Shown here: positions 1 through 10,292 of the stretch, piece after piece | How the letters are laid out: each line of letters begins with the position of its first letter | Numbering within the stretch: position 1 is the stretch's first letter | Assembly: GCA_937967285.1 (NCBI GenBank) | Contig: CALBSU010000789.1 | Span: forward strand, 1-10,292 | From: an uncultured Acidobacteriota bacterium | GTDB lineage: Bacteria > Acidobacteriota > Blastocatellia > RBC074 | Direction: 5' to 3' | DNA length: 10,292 nt | Translations under genes and position numbers: made by a program | Notes under the pieces: model-generated | Seen by the model: only the letters and a program-made list of their open reading frames with translations | Databases searched by the model: none | Told to the model about the DNA's origin: nothing

Positions 1-34
1 AACGGGAACACGCGTATGTGTTCCCGTTTTCTTT
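1..34 (+). terminator. Factor-independent terminator of an upstream gene
   Basis: A perfect 11-base inverted repeat (1-11 pairing with 18-28) encloses a 6-base loop and is followed by a T-rich tail (27-34, interrupted by one C). This is the classic intrinsic terminator form. It probably ends a plus-strand gene lying before the window, because the T-run is on its plus-strand 3' side. The A residues at positions 1-2 could give weaker function in the other direction. Confidence 0.85.
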
Positions 35-180
35 GGTGCATAATACCTGCCGTATCTCAAATTATTTCTTCAGTACTGTAATATGGGTCTGATAACGATC
101 CGGAATTGACGGCTTGCCCGGGAGGGAAGTCGAAATTGGTGCGGACGTGCAGCTCCGCGCACACATATGGAGGTAACTGG
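35..180 (+). other. psd leader and promoter region
   Basis: This is the stretch between the upstream terminator and the psd start. The first half is AT-rich and must hold the promoter if the terminator is efficient. A TAATAT at 79-84 is a possible -10 element, but no convincing -35 lies 16-18 bases before it. The psd reading frame stays open back to a TTG at 106, but residues encoded by 106-180 look unlike the family and the only strong ribosome binding site is just before 181. I therefore read this part as untranslated leader. Confidence 0.5.
169..174 (+). promoter_or_regulatory. Ribosome binding site that sets the psd start
   Basis: GGAGGT lies six bases before the TTG at 181. It is a near-perfect anti-Shine-Dalgarno match at the usual spacing. 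The earlier in-frame TTG at 106 has no comparable site, so this element decides the start. Confidence 0.8.
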
Positions 181-794
<614 letters not shown>

Positions 795-798
<4 letters not shown>

Positions 799-1658
799 GT
801 GACGAACGGGAGGAGATGGAACAGAACCCTCAGCGCAAGGGAATCCGGAAGGGGATCTACATCGTGCCGAGCGCCTTCACGATCGGCAACATCCTGTGCG
901 GGTTCTACGCCGTGATCAACTCCGTCAAGGGATATCAGGCCCTGCCCGATATCGATGTGGCCCTTCAATTCTTCGACAACGGAGCGAAGGCCATCGGCTA
1001 TGCCGTGCTGCTCGACAATCTGGACGGCCGGATCGCGCGCATGACGCGGACGACCAGCGAGTTCGGCGTCGAACTCGACAGCATTGCCGATGTGCTCAGT
1101 TTCGGAATCGCTCCGGCCGTTCTCGCCTACACCTGGGGATACGGCTCGATCCCCGGTCTCGATCGCCTGGGCTGGGCGATATCCTTCTTCTTTCTGATCT
1201 GCGGGGCGCTGCGACTGGCCAGGTTCAACGTCATGGCCCGATCGCCGAGATTCTCCCAGGGGGAGATGACGCCGAAACTCGACAAGCGCTACTTCGTCGG
1301 GCTTCCGATTCCGGCCGCGGCCGGCACTCTGGCCGCTCTGATTCATTTCACGCCGCGCCCCGTCTCGACCTATTCTGCGACCGACGCACACAACTTCAGT
1401 CTCGCCCTGCTGATAGGGATGGCGCTGCTGGCGATCCTCATGGTCAGCACGATCAGGTACACCAGCTTCAAGGAGTTCGGCCTCCGCAGCAATAAACCAT
1501 TCTTTATCATCCCCGCTCTCTCGCTGCTGGTCGCCGGTATCTGGTTCTACTCCCAGTGGGTGCTTCTGGCGCTGGCGTCGATCTACGCCATTCACGGCCC
1601 TCTCAATAAACTGATCGGTTTCTTCAGCCGCGGTCGCCGCTCAACGCCAAAGGAATGA
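795..1658 (+). CDS. pssA: CDP-diacylglycerol--serine O-phosphatidyltransferase
   Basis: An integral membrane enzyme that joins CDP-diacylglycerol and L-serine to give phosphatidylserine and CMP, the step before psd. The complete CDP-alcohol phosphotransferase signature DG-x2-AR-x8-G-x3-D-x3-D is visible at Asp77, Gly78, Ala81, Arg82, Gly91, Asp95 and Asp99. The acidic residues bind metal and Asp99 is the expected catalytic base. The amino-terminal PSAFTIGNILCGFYAV stretch (25-40) is typical of the PssA subfamily, as is SFGIAP after the signature. Several further hydrophobic segments (about 100-113, 125-145, 170-185, 202-220, 236-252 and 255-272) fit a polytopic membrane fold. The ATG overlaps the psd stop (ATGA) and GGAGGT at 783-788 precedes it at good spacing. 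At 287 residues it is in the usual range. The last codons contain AACGCCAAAGG, which resembles the repeat arm just downstream. Confidence 0.96.
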
Positions 1659-1675
1659 TGTCGTCGCAACGTGAC

Positions 1676-1834
1676 GGGGATTTGAACGCCAAGGCGCCAA
1701 GAAAGCCAAGGATGTAATTAGTCTGATGGATGATCGAGTGAAAATCACGCACGGTAAACACACTTTGCATGACGACGCGAATTTAATTCCCCTAAAAATC
1801 TTGGCTTTCTTGGCGCCTTGGCGTTTAAATCCCC
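1676..1834. repeat. Intergenic 35-bp inverted repeat with 89-base spacer
   Basis: Left arm 1676-1710 and right arm 1800-1834 are reverse complements at 34 of 35 positions; the one mismatch is G versus A after GGGGATTT. Each arm is built from spaced copies of CCAAG (three per arm, 8-9 bases apart). A partial third copy, TGGCGTTTAA, follows at 1835-1844. The 89-base interior (1711-1799) has no open frame of note and no recognisable RNA. I see no target-site duplication at the outer edges. As RNA it could form a long hairpin and may end the psd-pssA transcript, since TTTAATTTTTAA follows. It resembles dispersed intergenic palindromes known in many genomes, but its copy number cannot be seen here. 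Confidence 0.85.
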
Positions 1835-1857
1835 TGGCGTTTAATTTTTAAGCCTGG

Positions 1858-1886
1858 TTGGCTTGAACCGTCCGCTCACGTATACT
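1858..1886 (+). promoter_or_regulatory. Probable sigma-70-type promoter for guaA
   Basis: TTGGCT (1858-1863) and TATACT (1881-1886) are separated by exactly 17 bases. They match the TTGACA and TATAAT consensus at 4 and 5 of 6 positions. A transcript would start near 1893, giving a leader of about 40 bases before the GTG start of guaA. The position after the inverted repeat fits a new transcription unit. No purine-riboswitch aptamer is apparent in so short a leader. Confidence 0.45.
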
Positions 1887-1920
1887 GCCTTCTATTCCTT
1901 AAATAATCCGGCATATGCAA

Positions 1921-1927
1921 AAGGAGA
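1921..1927 (+). promoter_or_regulatory. Ribosome binding site that sets the guaA start
   Basis: AAGGAGA is centred so that GGAG ends six bases before the GTG at 1933. The ATG at 1915 lies upstream of this site and has no Shine-Dalgarno sequence of its own, so the site decides in favour of GTG. Confidence 0.75.
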
Positions 1928-1932
1928 GCGCG

Positions 1933-3474
1933 GTGTCTTCTTCGTTCGAAACCATCGTCATACTCGATTTCGGATCCCAATACACGCAATTGATAGCGCG
2001 GCGGGTGAGGGAACTCGGGGTCTACTGCGAAATTCACCCCTACAACAAACCCGTCGATGAGCTGAAAAACCTCAGGCCGATCGGGATCATCCTCTCCGGC
2101 GGACCCAGTTCGGTCTACGAGGAGGGCGCTCCGCACTGTACTTCGGATGTGCTGGATCTGGGGATTCCGGTGCTCGGAATCTGCTACGGTCTGCAGTTGC
2201 TCAGCTATTTTCTCGGCGGGAAGGTCGAGCCCTCGAGCCGGCGCGAATACGGCGCGGCGCAGGTCCACAGGGCGGCTTCGGGGAGGCTGCTTGAAGGCCT
2301 TCCTGAGGACTTCCCGGTCTGGATGAGCCACGGAGACCATGTCACGGTTCCGCCCCCCGGTTTCGAGGTCGTGGCCAGCACCGAGAGCGCGCTTGGAGCG
2401 GTCGAGAACACGGAACGGGGCCTGTACGGCCTCCAGTTCCATCCTGAAGTCGCGCATACCCCGGACGGCAGGCAGGTGCTGAGCAATTTCGTGCATCGGA
2501 TATGCGGCGCCACCGACGACTGGACTCCCAGATCGTTCATCGAGGCGACGATCGACCGGATCCGCCAGCAGATCGGCGACGGGCATGCGGTCTGCGGGCT
2601 CTCGGGCGGCGTCGACTCCTCAGTCGCCGCGGCACTCGTCGCCCGCGCGATCGGTGACCGTCAGACCTGCATCTTCGTCGACAACGGTCTGCTCAGGAAA
2701 AACGAGTTCGAGAAGGTGCTCGAGGCTTTTCGTGATTACGGCGGGCTGAATGTCAAAGGCGTCGCCGCCGGCGAACGCTTTCTGCAGGCTCTGCGCGGCG
2801 TCGAGGATCCGGAACGCAAACGCAAGATTATCGGCGGCGAATTCATCGAGGTCTTTCAGGAAGAGGCCGCGAAGCTCGGTCAGATCGACTTCCTCGTTCA
2901 GGGCACGCTCTACCCCGACGTCATCGAATCCGTCTCGGTCAAGGGGCCGTCGGCGGTCATCAAGAGCCATCACAATGTCGGCGGACTCCCCGAAAAGATG
3001 CATCTCAAGCTGGTCGAACCCCTGCGCGAGCTCTTCAAGGATGAGGTCCGCGCCGTCGGCAGGGAACTAGGACTGCCCGCGGCCCTCATCGAACGTCAGC
3101 CATTCCCGGGCCCCGGACTCGCCGTCAGGATCGTCGGGCCGATCGACGAATCGCGAGTCTCGCTCCTCCAGGAGGCAGACCACATCGTCCTCGAAGAGAT
3201 CAAGCGCGCCGGACTCTACAACAGCCTCTGGCAGGCCTTCGCCGTCCTCCTTCCCATTCATACAGTCGGCGTCATGGGAGACAGCAGGACCTATGAGAAG
3301 GTCATCGCCATCCGCGCCGTTGAGAGCCAGGACGGCATGACCGCCGACTGGGCGAAACTCCCCTACGACGTACTCGAGAATATCAGCCGGCGCATCGTCA
3401 GCGAGGTCCGCGGCATCAATCGCGTCGTCTACGATATCAGCTCGAAACCCCCGAGCACCATCGAATGGGAGTAA
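1933..3474 (+). CDS. guaA: GMP synthase (glutamine-hydrolysing)
   Basis: Converts XMP, ATP and glutamine into GMP in the cytoplasm, the last step of guanine nucleotide synthesis. The 513-residue protein is of family length. The amino-terminal class I glutamine amidotransferase domain shows [14 protein letters not shown], then the nucleophile Cys84 in GICYGLQLL and the partners His170 and Glu172 in FHPEVAH. The ATP pyrophosphatase domain begins near 215 with the P-loop SGGVDSS (224-230). The carboxyl-terminal dimerisation domain carries [30 protein letters not shown] and ends [10 protein letters not shown], all hallmarks of GuaA. GTG at 1933 is preferred over the in-frame ATG at 1915 because AAGGAGA lies between them and the shorter protein starts as relatives do. 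No guaB is nearby, and the flanking spacers suggest guaA is transcribed alone or with dnaE. Confidence 0.98.
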   Translation: MSSSFETIVILDFGSQYTQLIARRVRELGVYCEIHPYNKPVDELKNLRPIGIILSGGPSSVYEEGAPHCTSDVLDLGIPVLGICYGLQLLSYFLGGKVEPSSRREYGAAQVHRAASGRLLEGLPEDFPVWMSHGDHVTVPPPGFEVVASTESALGAVENTERGLYGLQFHPEVAHTPDGRQVLSNFVHRICGATDDWTPRSFIEATIDRIRQQIGDGHAVCGLSGGVDSSVAAALVARAIGDRQTCIFVDNGLLRKNEFEKVLEAFRDYGGLNVKGVAAGERFLQALRGVEDPERKRKIIGGEFIEVFQEEAAKLGQIDFLVQGTLYPDVIESVSVKGPSAVIKSHHNVGGLPEKMHLKLVEPLRELFKDEVRAVGRELGLPAALIERQPFPGPGLAVRIVGPIDESRVSLLQEADHIVLEEIKRAGLYNSLWQAFAVLLPIHTVGVMGDSRTYEKVIAIRAVESQDGMTADWAKLPYDVLENISRRIVSEVRGINRVVYDISSKPPSTIEWE

Positions 3475-3611
3475 GCATAAGTAAAATAAAGTCTTAATGC
3501 GCTTAAACGGTCTGTTTAATTGGCTTAAAGCGCTTAAAACATAAGAGCCATGGTTAAGCATTCGGTTTAAGACCCATGCTTTAAGCATGAAGCTCAGTTA
3601 ATCGTTTACAT
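3475..3611 (+). repeat. AT-rich guaA-dnaE spacer with TTAA-centred repeats
   Basis: This 137-base spacer holds nine TTAA tetramers (first at 3494, last at 3598), striking beside GC-rich genes. GCGCTTAAA occurs twice (3499-3507 and 3530-3538), TTAAGCAT twice (3554-3561 and 3581-3588), and TAAGCAT overlaps the guaA stop (3472-3478). CATGCTTTAAGCATG (3575-3589) is a palindrome around one central base, and AAGCGCTT (3528-3535) is another. No clear intrinsic terminator, promoter pair or Shine-Dalgarno site for dnaE is evident. It could be a decayed repeat, a multi-site operator or a structured dnaE leader. Confidence 0.6.
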
Positions 3612-7121
<3,510 letters not shown>

Positions 7122-7147
7122 CGCTCGAAAAATCGAGGTGACAGAAT

Positions 7148-7981
7148 ATGCAGATTCAACAGACACAGGGGCAGACGCCGGAAGAGGTCATGGCCCGCGT
7201 GCAGCTGGCCAGACACGACAAGCGCCCGTATGCCCTCGACTTCATCGAGCGCATCTTCACGGACTTCCATGAGCTTCACGGCGACCGGAAATATATGGAC
7301 GACCGCGCCATCGTCTGCGGGATGGCGCGCTTTCACGACCAGCCCGTGGCCGTCATCGCCCACCAGAAGGGCAGGGACGTCAAGGAGCGGCAGTCGCGCA
7401 ATTTCGGAATGCCCAAGCCCGACGGATATCGCAAAGCCCTGCGGATCATGAAGCTGGCCGAGAAGTTCGACCGGCCCGTCTTCACCCTGATCGATACGCC
7501 GGGCGCCTACCCCGGGATAGACGCGGAGGAGCGCGGCCAGGCCGAGGCGATCGCCGTCAACCTGCGCGAGATGGCGCGGCTCAAAGTTCCCGTCATCGTG
7601 ACGATCACCGGCGAGGGAGGTTCCGGCGGCGCTCTGGCAATCGGCGTCGGGGACTCAGTCAATATCCTCGAGAACGGCGTCTATTCCGTCATCTCTCCCG
7701 AAGGCTGCGCCGCCATCCTGTGGAAGGATGCGGCCATGGCTTCGCGTGCCGCGGCCAGCCTCAAGCTGACCGCGCCCGATCTGCTCAGGCTCGGAGTCGT
7801 CGATGCTATCGTTCCCGAGCCGCCGGGCGGCGCTCATACCGACTGGGACGAAGCCGCGAGACTGCTCGATCAGTCGCTCGTCGAATCACTCAAACTCTCG
7901 AAGCAGCTCTCGGTCAAAGAGAGGCTCGATCACAGGTATCGCAAGTTCAGGCTGATCGGCGTGGTCGAGGGGGGTGGCTGA
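7148..7981 (+). CDS. accA: Acetyl-CoA carboxylase carboxyltransferase subunit alpha
   Basis: With AccD (not in the window) it transfers the carboxyl group from carboxybiotin to acetyl-CoA, giving malonyl-CoA for fatty acid synthesis. Crotonase-fold motifs are clear: [13 protein letters not shown] (87-99), DTPGAYPG (116-123), the glycine-rich oxyanion loop GEGGSGGA (155-162), and SPEGCA (183-188). At 277 residues it is about 40 shorter than E. coli AccA (319) because the amino-terminal helical extension is absent. An in-frame TGA at 7139-7141 rules out a longer frame. Short AccA proteins of this size are known in some bacteria such as clostridia, so I take it as complete. GAGGTG (7135-7140) precedes the ATG at seven bases. 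It follows dnaE closely, as in E. coli. Confidence 0.96.
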   Translation: MQIQQTQGQTPEEVMARVQLARHDKRPYALDFIERIFTDFHELHGDRKYMDDRAIVCGMARFHDQPVAVIAHQKGRDVKERQSRNFGMPKPDGYRKALRIMKLAEKFDRPVFTLIDTPGAYPGIDAEERGQAEAIAVNLREMARLKVPVIVTITGEGGSGGALAIGVGDSVNILENGVYSVISPEGCAAILWKDAAMASRAAASLKLTAPDLLRLGVVDAIVPEPPGGAHTDWDEAARLLDQSLVESLKLSKQLSVKERLDHRYRKFRLIGVVEGGG

Positions 7982-7984
7982 AGT

Positions 7985-8014
7985 CGGGCAATGTCGGCGC
8001 GCCGACATTGCCCG
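7985..8014. terminator. Perfect 30-bp palindrome between convergent genes
   Basis: Positions 7985-7999 are the exact reverse complement of 8000-8014, with no spacer, centred on GGCGCGCC. It fills most of the 46 bases between the accA stop and the ssb stop. A hairpin of about 13 GC-rich pairs with a four-base loop would form in either transcript. A shared bidirectional terminator or 3'-end stabiliser is the likely role. There is no T-run on either side, so if it terminates it is not a canonical intrinsic terminator. A dimeric protein site is the alternative. Confidence 0.6.
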
Positions 8015-8027
8015 TTAAGTCGATGAT

Positions 8028-8447
8028 TCAGAAGGGGATTTCATCGTCGCCGGAAGGCGGCGCGGACGACCGGTCGTCCATCGGAGCGTCGAATCCTCCG
8101 CCCGACTGGCCTCCGTCGCGCGGGCTCAGGAAGTGGATCTCCGTCGCTGTCACCTCGAGCGTCTGGCGCCGATTGCCGTCCCTGTCGGTGTACTCGTCCT
8201 GCCTCAGCCGGCCCTCGACATAGACCTGCTTTCCCTTCGACAGATACTGATTGGCCAGCTCCGCCAGCTTGTTCCACGCATTGACGCGGAACCAGGTCGT
8301 CACATCCTGGTTGTCGCCGGCTTTGTCGCGCCGCTTCTCTGTTGTCGCGATCGAGAAGTTGCAGACCGCGGTCCCCTGCGGCGTGTAGCGCATCTCCGGG
8401 TCCCTGCCGAGGTATCCCACTATGATGATCTTGTTGAATGATGCCAT
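8028..8447 (-). CDS. ssb: Single-stranded DNA-binding protein
   Basis: Coats single-stranded DNA in replication, repair and recombination and recruits partners through its tail. The 139-residue protein starts MASFNKIIIVGYLGRDPEMRY, the standard opening of the SSB OB fold, and continues with TTWFRVNAW (50-58, with aromatic residues Trp52, Phe53 and Trp58 that can stack on bases) and KGKQVYVEGRL (71-81). The OB fold ends near residue 108. A short Gly, Ser and Asp-rich linker (110-133) leads to the acidic tip DDEIPF (134-139), the known docking peptide for repair and replication proteins. On the minus strand GAGGAG (complement of 8455-8460) precedes the ATG at seven bases. The gene is not in the common rpsF-ssb-rpsR setting but diverges from recN and converges with accA. 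Confidence 0.97.
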   Translation of the reverse strand: MASFNKIIIVGYLGRDPEMRYTPQGTAVCNFSIATTEKRRDKAGDNQDVTTWFRVNAWNKLAELANQYLSKGKQVYVEGRLRQDEYTDRDGNRRQTLEVTATEIHFLSPRDGGQSGGGFDAPMDDRSSAPPSGDDEIPF

Positions 8448-8620
8448 TGATTGTCTCCTCCCGAATTATGTGATGTTAAGTTCCGGATCTCATACCCGCC
8501 TTCGCCCGCTGTCGATCGATCTGATACCGCTAACGCATTTCGGCTCCGGGGATCTCCCTGATCCTTCCTTTTTTCCGTCCGATCATGCTAATAATCTGTT
8601 CGTTCAGCGATGCGGACAAG

Positions 8621-8626
8621 TATAAT
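8621..8626 (+). promoter_or_regulatory. recN: Candidate -10 box of the recN promoter
   Basis: A perfect TATAAT about 100 bases before the recN start. The -35 position (GTTCGT at 17-base spacing) is poor, which often means an activator-dependent or repressor-controlled promoter. Just upstream, CTGTTCGTTCAG (8596-8607) contains two adjacent GTTC units. recN is a LexA target in many bacteria, but these units do not fit the LexA sites I know with correct spacing, so SOS control is only a suggestion. Confidence 0.4.
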
Positions 8627-8654
8627 CCCGATTGAAGGTTGCGTAAATCTTTTT

Positions 8655-8695
8655 CAGGCTGCCGGGGCCTGCGCGGCGATAAACCCGCCGTCCCC
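8655..8695 (+). promoter_or_regulatory. Possible hairpins in the recN leader
   Basis: CAGGC (8655-8659) can pair with GCCTG (8667-8671). Alternatively CGGCG (8674-8678) pairs with CGCCG (8686-8690), extended by GGGG (8664-8667) with CCCC (8692-8695). The two forms overlap, so they are mutually exclusive. AGGCTGCC is repeated directly at 8656-8663 and 8697-8704. A T-run (8650-8654) precedes rather than follows the hairpins, so this is not a plus-strand terminator. Confidence 0.3.
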
Positions 8696-8727
8696 TAGGC
8701 TGCCCGATAATGAAGACGGGTGAACGG

Positions 8728-10292
<1,565 letters not shown>

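Larger units (their letters stand above)
8448..8727. other. Divergent ssb-recN control region
   Basis: A 280-base gap between two genes that point away from each other, so it should hold both promoters. The recN side contains a consensus -10 box and possible leader hairpins, listed separately. On the ssb side the ribosome binding site is clear, but I could not find a -35/-10 pair that stands above background. No open frame, tRNA or other RNA gene is recognisable within it. Confidence 0.7.

Noticed and set aside
1711..1799. Small RNA or riboswitch in the interior of the inverted repeat
   Set aside because: I could not find a promoter, conserved aptamer elements or a stable internal fold in the 89 bases.
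1659..1914. Insertion sequence between pssA and guaA
   Set aside because: There is no transposase fragment, and I see no target-site duplication at the outer edges of the inverted repeat.
1863..2060. Small plus-strand frame starting ahead of guaA
   Set aside because: It overlaps the guaA promoter and coding start in another frame and has no ribosome binding site.
8133..8441. Plus-strand open frame of 102 codons opposite ssb
   Set aside because: It is fully antisense to ssb, which has the full OB fold and the DDEIPF tail.
8596..8617. Possible LexA/SOS box upstream of recN
   Set aside because: GTTC units are present but adjacent, rather than at the seven-base spacing of the alphaproteobacterial box. 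The outer TGT...ACA symmetry also has the wrong spacing for the E. coli CTGT-N8-ACAG site. Not strong enough to list as an operator.

Overview
The window is ordinary bacterial chromosome: seven recognisable housekeeping genes in a GC-rich genome, separated by short spacers that are clearly richer in A+T. Every gene belongs to a well-known family, and I found no phage, transposase, CRISPR or defence gene. Phosphatidylserine/phosphatidylethanolamine synthesis genes suggest a Gram-negative-type envelope. The short membrane-anchored form of phosphatidylserine decarboxylase, an intact metal-binding PHP domain in the replicative polymerase, and a dispersed-type intergenic inverted repeat point away from Enterobacteria and toward a less-studied phylum. 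I cannot name the lineage from sequence alone.

Layout: a factor-independent terminator of an upstream gene (1-34) is followed by the two-gene phospholipid operon psd-pssA (181-1658, stop and start overlapping). An AT-rich spacer carries a 35-bp inverted repeat (1676-1834) and a probable promoter, leading into guaA (1933-3474). A second AT-rich spacer full of TTAA motifs (3475-3611) precedes dnaE (3612-7121), which is followed 26 bases later by accA (7148-7981). accA and ssb converge on a perfect 30-bp palindrome (7985-8014). ssb (8028-8447, minus strand) diverges from recN (8728 to the window end, incomplete) across a 280-base control region.

Functionally, psd and pssA convert CDP-diacylglycerol to phosphatidylethanolamine, and accA supplies malonyl-CoA for the fatty acids of those lipids. 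guaA makes GMP for nucleotide pools. dnaE replicates DNA, while ssb and recN protect and repair it. The dnaE-accA adjacency is also found in E. coli and is a conserved arrangement. Several starts needed correction: psd most likely starts at a TTG (181) and guaA at a GTG (1933), each chosen by a well-placed Shine-Dalgarno sequence.

The points most worth a second look are non-coding (the two repeat-bearing spacers, the 30-bp palindrome and the recN leader), together with the apparently intact PHP nuclease site in DnaE. I do not see convincing evidence of a previously undescribed system.
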